Part shown: piece by piece, positions 1-8,023 of the stretch
How the letters are laid out: the number at the start of each line of letters is the position of its first letter
Numbering within the stretch: the stretch's first letter is position 1
Source of the DNA: Pseudomonas kermanshahensis
GTDB taxonomy: Bacteria; Pseudomonadota; Gammaproteobacteria; Pseudomonadales; Pseudomonadaceae
Assembly: GCF_014269205.2 (NCBI RefSeq)
Contig: NZ_JABWRY020000001.1
Location: 496,001-560,000 of the forward strand
Length of the DNA stretch: 64,000 nucleotides
Reading direction: 5' to 3'
Made by a program: the position numbers and the translations under genes
Notes under the pieces: model-generated
Told to the model about the DNA's origin: nothing
The model's database searches: none
Seen by the model: the letters and a program-made list of their open reading frames with translations, nothing else

Positions 1-2483
1 AGCGTCACTTGCAGGGTGCTGCCGTCGACTACAGCCGGGTCCAGCGTCAGCAGGAAGGTGCCATCTGCACCCACGGTGCCAGTCGCCAGCACATTGCCGT
101 CGGCATCCCGCACCTGAACCGTAGTCCCCGCTTCGCCACGGCCAGTCAGTTGGTGGCCAGCGAGGCCGATTACCAAATCAACAGGCGCGTCAGGCGGTGT
201 GGTATCGCCGCCGTCGATATCCGGTGCGGTAACGGAGCTGGCAACCGAGGTATTGCCGGCAGCGTCAGTCGCGGTGGCCTGCAGTAGCTCACCATCGACC
301 TGAGGCGGATCGAGGTTGATGCTGAACACGCCGGTCGGGCCGACCAGTGCGCTGCCCAGTTCGGTGCCATCCGCGGCGAGAATACGAACGGTGCTGCCTG
401 GTTCGGCGCGGCCGGTAACGACGGTGCCGTTGGCGCTGACGGCCAACTCGGTAGGTGCGGCTGGTGCAGTGATGTCCGGCGCGGTGATCTGTGCGGGCAG
501 AGAAGACAGGCCGGTGTCATCGATGGCGACGACATCGAGCAGTTCGCCGTTGGCTTGTGGTGGCGTGAGTTCAAGGGTGAAGGTGCCATCGGCGCCGGCA
601 ATGGCGCTGCCGATCAGCGTGCCATTGGCATCATGCACTTCTACGCGGCTACCGGCCGGCGCGGAACCGGTGAGGGTGGTGCCATCGGCATCGATGGCCA
701 GGTCGCTTGGGCTGGCCGGGGCGGTGGTCAGTGGTACGTCGTATTCGAGGACGGCAGAAGCGTTGCCGCTTGCGTCGGTCTGCACCAAGCTCAGGTGTTC
801 GCCAGATTGCACAGCCGGATCAAGGTCGATCAGGAACGTGCCATTGGCCAATACAGTGCCGGTGCCAATCACATTGCCGTTGGCATCGCGCACTTCAACG
901 ATGGCCCCGGCTTCGCCGCGCCCGCTCAGGACCAGGCCACCGGCGCCGACCACGATGTTGCTGACGGCATCAGGCGGAGTAATGTCCGGCGCATCGAACT
1001 GCAGTGGTGCGGAGCTGTTGCCAGCAGCGTCCACCAGACGGATGTCCAGCGCTTCGCCATTCGCTTGAGCCGGGGACAGGGATACGCTGAATAAGCCATC
1101 AGCACCCACCACTCCGGTGCCTATCACAGTGCCCGCAGCGTCCCGCACTTGCACGGTGGCGCCTGGTTCACCGCGACCAGTAAGGGTCACGCCTTCAGCC
1201 AAGGCCAGGTCAGTCGGTTGTGCTGGTGGCAGCAGGTCTTGGGCGGTGACCGAACCTGGCTGCGAAACGTTGCCCGCCGCATCGGTCAGGGTCACCTGCA
1301 GGGTGCTGCCATCGATCACGGCAGGGTCCAGTGTCAGCAGGAACGTGCCATCTGCACCCACAGTGCCAGTCGCCAGCACATTGCCGGCGGCATCCCGCAC
1401 CTGCACGGTGGTACCCGCTTCGCCACGGCCAGTCAGCTGGTGGCCAGCAAGGCCGACTACCAGGTCCACAGGTGCATCCGGCGCTGTTGTATCAGGAGGC
1501 GTTTCAACATCCGGGGCCGTAATGCCAGCAGCCGGCGATGTATTGCCGGCTGCGTCCTGTGCGGTCACTTCCAATGCCTGGCCATCGGTCTGCGGTGGCT
1601 GCAAATTGATGTTGAACTGCCCGTCAGCACCCGCCACCGCGCTGCCCAGCAATACGCCACCCGCACCTCGCACCGCCACCGTCGAGCCGGGTTCGGCGCG
1701 GCCGGTGAGGGTGGTGCCCTGTTCGTTGATGGCAAGATCGGTCGGTGCCAGCGGTGCCGTTGCATCCGGGGCGGTGACGCTGCCGGGGGCCGAGACATTG
1801 CCCGCACCATCGGTCAGGGTGACTTCAAGGTTTTCGCTGTTGATCTGCGGGGGATTCAACGCAACGTTGAAGCTGCCATCGGCACCGACCGTGCCGCTGC
1901 CGATCAGGTTGCCCGCGCCGTCGCGAATATTTATCGTGCTGCCGGCTTCGCCGCGGCCCGTCAGGCGCAGGCCATCAGGGGACACCAGCAGGTCGATCGG
2001 CGTGGCCGGCGCTGTGGTGTCGCCTGGGACCGAGCCACCACTGCTGCCACCGCTGCTGTTGTCGGCCGCCGCCGCCGCGCCGCCAATACCCAGCAGGCTG
2101 AGCCCGGCAATGGCCCAGGTTGGCATCGCGCTGCCCGCCACACCGATACCCGCGACCAGTTCATCCAGCGAGGCCACTTCGTCGAACGTAAAGCCCGTGA
2201 AAGCCACCGCATCGTAGTTTGCATGCCACAGGGTGCCGTCCTCACCGACGAAGACGATGTCGCTGCCGACGCCGGCCTGATCCACGGCGAAGAAGTTGCC
2301 GATAGTGACCTTCTCGCCCGACTTCAGGGTGACGATCAGGTCTTGTCCGCGCTGGGTGACAGTTGCCACTTTATCGGGGGAAACCGGCATCTGCACGACG
2401 CCTGGCCCGTTGAGACTGATATTGCCCCAGGCACTCTGGGTGGCGACTGCGGATTGCTTATCGGCGACGACGATGTTGTCCAT
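1..2483 (-). CDS. lapF: LapF-like giant surface adhesin, N-terminal part (gene runs off the left edge)
   Basis: Secreted repeat adhesin expected to mediate cell-cell contact in biofilms. About 827 codons are visible, all open on the minus strand, starting at an ATG behind an AGGGAG ribosome site. Residues 1-115 resemble the BapA/LapF prefix domain; residues 116-140 are hydrophobic and Ala/Gly-rich, followed by a Ser/Gly linker. From about residue 156 come eight Ig-like repeats of roughly 86-90 residues, each with a 'LTGR(G/A)E(P/A)G' core, 'GADG.F' and 'D.AGN.S'. Position beside norR matches the lapF locus I recall from P. putida KT2440. The C-terminus, calcium-binding repeats and secretion signal lie outside the window, so LapF rather than another Bap-type adhesin is an inference. 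Confidence 0.85.
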   Translation of the reverse strand, partial: MDNIVVADKQSAVATQSAWGNISLNGPGVVQMPVSPDKVATVTQRGQDLIVTLKSGEKVTIGNFFAVDQAGVGSDIVFVGEDGTLWHANYDAVAFTGFTFDEVASLDELVAGIGVAGSAMPTWAIAGLSLLGIGGAAAAADNSSGGSSGGSVPGDTTAPATPIDLLVSPDGLRLTGRGEAGSTINIRDGAGNLIGSGTVGADGSFNVALNPPQINSENLEVTLTDGAGNVSAPGSVTAPDATAPLAPTDLAINEQGTTLTGRAEPGSTVAVRGAGGVLLGSAVAGADGQFNINLQPPQTDGQALEVTAQDAAGNTSPAAGITAPDVETPPDTTAPDAPVDLVVGLAGHQLTGRGEAGTTVQVRDAAGNVLATGTVGADGTFLLTLDPAVIDGSTLQVTLTDAAGNVSQPGSVTAQDLLPPAQPTDLALAEGVTLTGRGEPGATVQVRDAAGTVIGTGVVGADGLFSVSLSPAQANGEALDIRLVDAAGNSSAPLQFDAPDITPPDAVSNIVVGAGGLVLSGRGEAGAIVEVRDANGNVIGTGTVLANGTFLIDLDPAVQSGEHLSLVQTDASGNASAVLEYDVPLTTAPASPSDLAIDADGTTLTGSAPAGSRVEVHDANGTLIGSAIAGADGTFTLELTPPQANGELLDVVAIDDTGLSSLPAQITAPDITAPAAPTELAVSANGTVVTGRAEPGSTVRILAADGTELGSALVGPTGVFSINLDPPQVDGELLQATATDAAGNTSVASSVTAPDIDGGDTTPPDAPVDLVIGLAGHQLTGRGEAGTTVQVRDADGNVLATGTVGADGTFLLTLDPAVVDGSTLQVT

Positions 2484-2608
2484 GGATGCTCCCTGCTGGT
2501 GTGCGGCTACACTGGCTCGACTTCAGCGAACCAGGGCCGGCGCAACGTCAATGCAACGTGTTGCGCTCAGCCTCGACCATGACGGCCGTGATACCGGTGG
2601 TTAGGGAG

Positions 2609-2616
2609 ATATAGCA
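2609..2616 (-). promoter_or_regulatory. candidate -10 element for the adhesin gene
   Basis: Read on the minus strand this is TGCTATAT, an extended -10 compatible with the stationary-phase sigma factor, about 125 nt upstream of the adhesin start. lapF is known to be RpoS-dependent in P. putida; the match here is only by eye. Confidence 0.3.
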
Positions 2617-2671
2617 GCCCAGCGAGAAGCAACCAGATGGCTTTCTGGGTTAATCCTTTTGTAGGTATGCC

Positions 2672-4222
2672 TCAGCGAAGCCCCAGCCGACGCGCCAGCC
2701 GACTGAGGTTGGCGCGGTCCAGGCCGAGTTCGCGCGCGGCGGCGGCCCAGTTATCCGCATGCCTTTGCAGGCAGTTTTCGATCACTTGGCGTTGATAAAG
2801 GTCGACGGCTTCACGCAATCCGCCATCGGGCAGAGGCGCCTCCAGCAGGGGTGAGGGGGAGGGCAACTGGCCCGATGGGGCAGCGGCGCGCAGGTCAAGG
2901 TCGATGGCCTCAAGGGTGAGGATGCGCGGCCGTTCCGGGTGCTGGCCGAGCGCCTTGAGCGCCGAGCGGCCGATCAGGTGTTCGAGCTCGCGCACGTTGC
3001 CCGGCCAGTCATAGGCCAGCAGTGCAGCTTGGGCGTCGCTGCTCAGGCGCAGGCTGTTCAGGCCCAGGCGCGAACGGTTCTGTTCGAGGAAGTACCCCGC
3101 CAATAGCAGCACATCGCGCCCACGTTCACGCAGCGGCGGAACGTGCAACGGGTACACGCTCAGGCGATGGTAGAAGTCGGCGCGGAAGTTGCCATTGCGC
3201 ACTTCTGCAGCCAGGTCGCGGTTGGTGGCTGCGATCAGGCGGACGTCGACCCGGTGTTCGCGGTCCGACCCCAGGCGTTGCAACTGGCCACTTTGCAGCA
3301 CACGCAGCAGCTTGGCCTGCACGGTTAATGGCAACTCGCCGACCTCATCAAGAAACAGCGTGCCACCATTGGCCAGCTCGAACTTGCCGAGGCGTTCGCC
3401 GTGGGCGCCGGTAAAGGCGCCGCGCACGTGGCCAAACAGCTCGCTTTCCACCAGGGTATCGGGCAAGGCCGCGCAGTTGAGGCTGACCAGCGGTTTGTCA
3501 GCACGGTTGCTGGCCTGGTGCAGGGCTTGGGCCACCAGCTCTTTGCCAACGCCGGTCTCGCCGGTGATCAGCACGGTCAACTCGCTGCCGCCGACCAGGC
3601 GTATCTCTTCCACCAGCCGCTTGTGTGCCGCGCTCTGGCCAATCAGCTCCTTGTCCTGGGCACTGGCCTGGCGGTAGATCTCGGCGCGATGGTGTTCGTC
3701 CTCTGCGCGCAGGGCCAGGTGCTCGATACGCTCGGCCACGGTTACCGTGGCGGCAGCCAGGCTGGCGAAAGCCTGCAGCGCATCCAGCTCAAGACTCTGG
3801 AACTGCCCGGGGGTCAGCGCGTCCAGGGTCAGCAGGCCCCAAGGGCGCTCATCGACCATCAACGGGCAGCCCATGCAGTCATGCACTTCAAGCGTGGCAT
3901 CCGGGGCGTTGACCAGGCCGTCGTAGGGGTCAGGCAGGTCCGAGTCGCTGGCAAAGCGGGTGGGGTGTGGGCGGCTGAGGAGGATCTGGAAGCGCGGGTG
4001 TTCGCTGACCCGAAAGCGTCGGCCCAAGGTATCGGCACTCAGGCCGTCCACTGCCAGCGGCACCAGCCACTCACCGTCCAAGCGCAGCAGTGCGGCGGCG
4101 TCACACGGCAACAGCCCGCGCATGGCCTGAAGCAAGCGGCGGTAGCGTTCCTGATCGCTGAGGTCGCGGGACAAGTCGCTGACCAGGGGGAGGAGGGCGG
4201 TGAGCAGTGGCTTTGCAGTCAT
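2672..4222 (-). CDS. norR: NorR/FhpR-type sigma-54 activator responding to nitric oxide
   Basis: 516-residue enhancer-binding protein. Residues 1-170 form a GAF-type sensor (NorR proteins bind NO at a non-haem iron there); the AAA+ domain carries Walker A GETGVGKE at about 222 and the sigma-54 contact loop GAFTGA at about 270; the C-terminus (about 475-516) is a Fis-type helix-turn-helix. It is divergent from the flavohaemoglobin gene hmp, the classic NO-responsive pairing (FhpR-fhp in P. aeruginosa), so it probably activates hmp. One of three candidate operator sites overlaps its own start codon, suggesting autoregulation. Length and domain order are normal for the family. Confidence 0.92.
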   Translation of the reverse strand: MTAKPLLTALLPLVSDLSRDLSDQERYRRLLQAMRGLLPCDAAALLRLDGEWLVPLAVDGLSADTLGRRFRVSEHPRFQILLSRPHPTRFASDSDLPDPYDGLVNAPDATLEVHDCMGCPLMVDERPWGLLTLDALTPGQFQSLELDALQAFASLAAATVTVAERIEHLALRAEDEHHRAEIYRQASAQDKELIGQSAAHKRLVEEIRLVGGSELTVLITGETGVGKELVAQALHQASNRADKPLVSLNCAALPDTLVESELFGHVRGAFTGAHGERLGKFELANGGTLFLDEVGELPLTVQAKLLRVLQSGQLQRLGSDREHRVDVRLIAATNRDLAAEVRNGNFRADFYHRLSVYPLHVPPLRERGRDVLLLAGYFLEQNRSRLGLNSLRLSSDAQAALLAYDWPGNVRELEHLIGRSALKALGQHPERPRILTLEAIDLDLRAAAPSGQLPSPSPLLEAPLPDGGLREAVDLYQRQVIENCLQRHADNWAAAARELGLDRANLSRLARRLGLR

Positions 4223-4273
4223 AGGGACTCCTTTTGGTCATTATGACTATACGCCCGAGCGAGTCGTTTTGAC
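4218..4273. promoter_or_regulatory. three candidate NorR enhancer sites (GT-N7-AC) between norR and hmp
   Basis: The NorR core GT-N7-AC occurs three times: 4218-4228, 4237-4247 (a perfect GTCATTATGAC palindrome) and 4263-4273, with centres 19 and 26 bp apart. NorR in E. coli also uses three such sites upstream of its sigma-54 promoter. The first overlaps the norR start codon. Confidence 0.6.
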
Positions 4274-4313
4274 ATGATGCGCGTCAACGCCCTGATTTTG
4301 CTGGGTATAAAAG

Positions 4314-4330
4314 TTGGCACGAATGGTGAA
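4314..4330 (+). promoter_or_regulatory. candidate sigma-54 promoter of hmp
   Basis: TTGGCAC at 4314-4320 is a good -24 element; the -12 side (GTGAA at 4326-4330) is a weak match to TTGCA. It lies about 40-100 bp downstream of the NorR sites and about 50 bp before the hmp start, as expected for an enhancer-driven promoter. Confidence 0.45.
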
Positions 4331-4376
4331 ATACCCAAGGCAATCATTCGAAGCCATAGGCTCAGGAGTCGTTGCA

Positions 4377-5555
4377 ATGCTCACTGCCGAACAACGTGCA
4401 ATCGTCAAAGCCACTGTCCCCCTGCTGGAAAGCGGCGGCGAAGCGCTGACCACTCACTTCTACAAGATGATGCTCAACGAGTACCCGCAAGTGCGTCCGC
4501 TGTTCAACCAGGCCCACCAGGCCAGCGGCGACCAGCCACGTGCGTTGGCCAACGGCGTCTTGATGTATGCCCGCCATATCGACCAGCTCGAACAACTCGG
4601 CGGCCTGGTCGGCCAGATCATCAACAAGCACGTTGCCTTGCAGATTCTGCCGGAGCACTACCCGATTGTGGGCAGCTGCCTGCTGCGCGCCATTGAAGAA
4701 GTGCTCGGCAAGGACATCGCCACACCAGAGGTGATCGCGGCCTGGGGCGCGGCGTATGGTCAACTGGCCGACATCCTCATCGGCGCTGAAGAAAGCCTCT
4801 ATAAAGAGAAGGAGCAAGCCGCCGGCGGATGGCGTGGTACCCGCGAGTTCCGCCTGGTACGCCGCGAGCAGGAAAGCAGCGAGATCGTCTCGTTCTACTT
4901 CGCCCCGGTGGACGGCAAGCCAGTGCTCAAGGCCGAGCCAGGGCAGTACATCGGCCTGCAGTTGTTCATCGACGGCGCCGAGCAGCGTCGCAACTACTCG
5001 CTGTCGGCCCTGTGCGACGGCATTGAATACCGCATCAGCGTCAAACGCGAAGCCGGTGGCAAAGTGTCCAACTACCTGCACGATGAACTGGTGGTGGGCA
5101 AGACCCTGCAGCTGTTCCCACCTGCAGGCGACTTTACCCTGGCCGCCAGCGACAAGCCGCTGGTGCTGATTAGTGGCGGTGTGGGGATCACCCCGACCCT
5201 GGCGATGTTGCAGGCGGCACTGCAGACCCCGCGTGAAGTGCATTTCATCCACTGTGCGCGTAACGGCGCCGTGCATGCCTTCCGTGAGTGGGTCGACGGC
5301 CTGGCCGAGCGTCATCCACAGCTCAAGCGCTTCTACTGCTATGCCGAGCCGCAAGGCGGCGCTGCGGCCGATGCCGTGGGCCTGCTGAACGAAGACCTGC
5401 TGGCCGAGTGGCTGCCACGTGAACGTGACGTCGATGCCTACTTCCTGGGGCCTAAAGCCTTCATGGCGGCGGTCAAGCGCCAGCTGAAGGGCCTGGGTGT
5501 GCCGGAGCAGCAGAGCCGCTACGAGTTCTTCGGGCCAGCAGCAGCGCTGGAGTAA
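4377..5555 (+). CDS. hmp: flavohaemoglobin, nitric oxide dioxygenase
   Basis: 392 residues. Converts NO plus oxygen to nitrate using NAD(P)H; cytoplasmic. The N-terminal globin domain starts MLTAEQ and contains the FNQAHQ region and the proximal histidine segment near residue 85. The reductase half shows the FAD motif RNYSLS and the nucleotide-binding GGVGITP segment. The open frame extends upstream to 4314, but the ATG at 4377 is preceded by CAGGAG and aligns with the start of E. coli Hmp, so I chose it. Divergent from norR, with which it forms an NO-detoxification unit. Confidence 0.95.
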   Translation: MLTAEQRAIVKATVPLLESGGEALTTHFYKMMLNEYPQVRPLFNQAHQASGDQPRALANGVLMYARHIDQLEQLGGLVGQIINKHVALQILPEHYPIVGSCLLRAIEEVLGKDIATPEVIAAWGAAYGQLADILIGAEESLYKEKEQAAGGWRGTREFRLVRREQESSEIVSFYFAPVDGKPVLKAEPGQYIGLQLFIDGAEQRRNYSLSALCDGIEYRISVKREAGGKVSNYLHDELVVGKTLQLFPPAGDFTLAASDKPLVLISGGVGITPTLAMLQAALQTPREVHFIHCARNGAVHAFREWVDGLAERHPQLKRFYCYAEPQGGAAADAVGLLNEDLLAEWLPRERDVDAYFLGPKAFMAAVKRQLKGLGVPEQQSRYEFFGPAAALE

Positions 5556-6010
5556 ACACCCAGCAGTCCTAGCTGTTGTAGGAGCAGCCTTGTGCTGCGA
5601 AGAGGCCGGTGATCTCAGAAGATGCTCTGAGCCATCACCGGCCTCTTCGCAGCACAAGGCTGCTCCTACCTGCTTATATACCGGCCTCTTTGCATCACCA
5701 GGCTGCGCCTACCTGCTTATATAAAGGAGAGATGAAACAGCCCGCCAAGCTTTCATCTTTAATCCTCCTTTAATCACGGTATCCTTCACTCCCAGGTGTC
5801 GAGGGGCTTGCCCCTGCGCGGCACCCGGGTAGCCGCTTTTTTGCCGTGTGACGTTGAACCGACGTCACAATGGCCGGTCTCAGCCATCTCGGATAGCCCT
5901 GCGCAGTGCTATCACGTTGCCCCCTCGGCACGCTAAAGGCCCTGCCCAGCGTGTAGAATCGCGCGCAGGCAGGCGGACCACGCGGCCACTCTCCATCCAA
6001 GGAACCGGCA
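5556..6010. other. intergenic region hmp-dsbB
   Basis: 455 bp without a convincing gene. It holds the REP pair at 5578-5669 and a decayed third REP half at about 5679-5710. The 15-base segment CTACCTGCTTATATA occurs at 5666-5680 and again at 5709-5723. The rest shows nothing recognisable apart from the dsbB leader. Confidence 0.6.
5578..5669. repeat. REP pair, inverted repeat with 36-bp arms
   Basis: Arms 5578-5613 and 5634-5669 are reverse complements: a GTAGGAGCAGCC start, then a TTGTGCTGCGAAGAGG core. Same class as the pair at 34004-34099. Typical Pseudomonas repetitive extragenic palindrome, located just after hmp. Confidence 0.85.
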
Positions 6011-6517
6011 ATGAACGAACAAACTTCGCGCCTGAATCGGGAACGGCGCTTTCTGGTGCTGCTGGGGCTGATCTGCCTGTCGCTGATCGGCGGCGCCCTT
6101 TATATGCAAGTGGTATTGGGCGAGGCGCCTTGCCCGCTGTGCATCCTGCAGCGCTATGCCTTGCTGTTTATCGCCGTGTTTGCCTTCATCGCCGCCGCGA
6201 TGCCCGGGCGGCGCAGCCTGACGGTCTTCGAAGGCTTGGTGGTACTCAGCGCCATCGGGGGAATCGTTGCGGCCGGCAACCATGTGTATATACTCGCCAA
6301 CCCCATGGTCAGTTGCGGCATCGATACCCTGCAGCCGATCGTCGACGACCTGCCCCTGGCCAAGCTGTGGCCGCTGGCATTCCAGGTCGATGGCTTCTGC
6401 AGCACGCCGTACCCACCGATCCTCGGTCTGTCGCTGGCGCAGTGGGCGCTGGTCGCATTTGTCCTGACGGCCATTCTGGTTCCGCTGGGCATCTACCGCA
6501 ACCGACGTCAGGCTTAG
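6011..6517 (+). CDS. dsbB: disulfide bond formation protein DsbB
   Basis: 168-residue inner-membrane protein that reoxidises periplasmic DsbA and passes electrons to ubiquinone. Four hydrophobic segments are visible, with the first-loop CPLC pair (after GEAP) and the second-loop cysteine pair (MVSCGID and DGFCSTP). Length is typical of the family. It lies upstream of the cyo operon in the same orientation, an arrangement I recall from P. putida; 558 bp separate them, so co-transcription is uncertain. Confidence 0.93.
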   Translation: MNEQTSRLNRERRFLVLLGLICLSLIGGALYMQVVLGEAPCPLCILQRYALLFIAVFAFIAAAMPGRRSLTVFEGLVVLSAIGGIVAAGNHVYILANPMVSCGIDTLQPIVDDLPLAKLWPLAFQVDGFCSTPYPPILGLSLAQWALVAFVLTAILVPLGIYRNRRQA

Positions 6518-6582
6518 ACAAAAGTCCCGAATTGCATGAGGTCTTTTGCACGGCGTGAGATGCGCAGAAAGTTGCTCCCCGC

Positions 6583-6596
6583 TTGATCCAGATCAA
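6583..6596. promoter_or_regulatory. ANR/FNR box (TTGAT-N4-ATCAA)
   Basis: TTGATCCAGATCAA matches the FNR/ANR consensus perfectly. A TAGAAT hexamer at 6610-6615 lies downstream; the box centre is only 23 bp from the middle of that hexamer, so the box would cover the -35 region, a repressing geometry. That fits an aerobic low-affinity oxidase being turned off at low oxygen, but the promoter itself is inferred. Confidence 0.75.
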
Positions 6597-6719
6597 TCAC
6601 AAAGCCTTGTAGAATGCGGCTTTGAGGGCTACCCGGCGGGGTGCGACAAACTGTCGCGAAGTTGATTCTTCAGGTCGCATTGTTGCGTATTCTGTAAAAG
6701 ACTGTTGCTCAATAAGTCA

Positions 6720-6748
6720 TAGTCAAGGGTTGGCGACCTATCTACAAT
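6720..6748 (+). promoter_or_regulatory. candidate sigma-70 promoter upstream of cyoA
   Basis: TAGTCA and TACAAT separated by exactly 17 bp. Moderate match; would give a leader of about 320 nt before cyoA. Confidence 0.35.
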
Positions 6749-7075
6749 CGCCCCCAATTTCCGTTCGGCACTGCTTGCGAGTCGCAGGATTGAAGGAAGC
6801 CCCAGCGCTCCCTTTTGCTGACTTCGTCAAGTTTCGCCCAGCGGCGATACCGAGCGGACACCCCTCCGCGTTTTCCCGCACCAAATGGACTTGGTCTGAA
6901 GTACAGGCCTGTTGCCTACGAAACCATAAGCACCGCTAACACGCTTGAGCCAAGGTCCTGCAGTCGGACCCCAGGCAGGAGCGAGTACGGGCGCGAAATG
7001 CCGCACTTGGCAGGACGAAGTGTTGGCTACCAAAACACAAATTGCATTGAAGCAAGCTGATCTAGAGGTCGTGAG

Positions 7076-8020
7076 ATGAGTAAAAAGCGTTACCCCAGAC
7101 TGTTTGGCATATTGCCCTTTTTAGGCATGCTTTTACTCAGTGGGTGCAACTGGACCCTGCTCGACCCGAAAGGTCAGGTCGGCATTGAGCAAAAGAACCT
7201 CATCCTCATCGCTACCGGCCTGATGCTGCTGGTGGTGATCCCGGTCATCATCATGACCGTGGCGTTCGCCTGGAAGTACCGTGCTTCCAACAAGGCGGCC
7301 ACCTACACCCCCGACTGGTCGCACTCGACCAAGATCGAGGCCGCGGTGTGGATCATCCCGATCATCATCATCATCGCCCTGGGTTATGTCACCTACAAGT
7401 CCACCCACAAGCTGGACCCGTATCGTCCGCTGGATTCCGACGTCAAGCCGATCCAGATCGACGTGGTCGCACTGGACTGGAAGTGGCTGTTCATCTACCC
7501 GGAGCAGGGCATCGCGACGGTCAACAAGATCAACTTCCCGGCTAACACCCCGGTCAACTTCCGCGTCACCTCCGACGCCGTGATGAACTCGTTCTTCATC
7601 CCGGGCCTGGGCGGCCAGATCTACGCCATGGCCGGCATGACCACCAAGCTGCACCTGATCGCCAACGAAAACGGCGAATTCGACGGTATCAGCGCCAACT
7701 ACAGCGGCGCTGGCTTCACCGGCATGAAATTCAAGGCTACTGCAACTTCCCAGGAAGACTTCGACAAGTGGGTCGCCGAAGTGAAGCAGTCGCCGCTGAA
7801 ACTGGGCAAAGCCGAGTACGAAGCTCTGGCCAAACCTAGCGAATACAACCCAGTCGCGCTGTACAGCGAGGCCCCGGCAGAGCTGTTCCAGTCCATCGTC
7901 GACAAGTACGAAGGCATGAACCGCGGCAAGCCGGTCCACGAAGAAGCAGGCAGCAAAGATCTGGCCACTACCAAGGGTGTGGAATCGAGTATGCAACCAG
8001 CTGCCGGTGCAGAGGAGTAA
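7076..8020 (+). CDS. cyoA: cytochrome bo3 ubiquinol oxidase subunit II
   Basis: 314 residues. Subunit II of the proton-pumping quinol oxidase. N-terminal lipoprotein signal with lipobox LLSGC, two transmembrane helices, then a periplasmic cupredoxin-like domain that lacks the CuA-binding cysteines, as expected for quinol rather than cytochrome c oxidases. Ribosome site GAGG precedes the ATG. First gene of a tight five-gene operon (3 bp to cyoB). Confidence 0.96.
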   Translation: MSKKRYPRLFGILPFLGMLLLSGCNWTLLDPKGQVGIEQKNLILIATGLMLLVVIPVIIMTVAFAWKYRASNKAATYTPDWSHSTKIEAAVWIIPIIIIIALGYVTYKSTHKLDPYRPLDSDVKPIQIDVVALDWKWLFIYPEQGIATVNKINFPANTPVNFRVTSDAVMNSFFIPGLGGQIYAMAGMTTKLHLIANENGEFDGISANYSGAGFTGMKFKATATSQEDFDKWVAEVKQSPLKLGKAEYEALAKPSEYNPVALYSEAPAELFQSIVDKYEGMNRGKPVHEEAGSKDLATTKGVESSMQPAAGAEE

Positions 8021-8023
8021 GAG

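Larger units (their letters stand above)
6518..7075. other. regulatory region upstream of cyoA
   Basis: 558 bp with no convincing gene; the open frame at 6622-6939 has no family signature and lacks a good ribosome site. The region contains a perfect ANR box, two candidate -10 elements and a long untranslated leader to cyoA. Confidence 0.6.

Noticed and set aside
1..2020. Regular repeats that could suggest a CRISPR array
   Set aside because: The period is about 260-270 bp, the repeats are diverged and coding, and they match Ig-like protein domains.
6622..6939. Open frame between dsbB and cyoA
   Set aside because: No ribosome site, no recognisable pattern, overlaps candidate promoter elements; treated as leader DNA.
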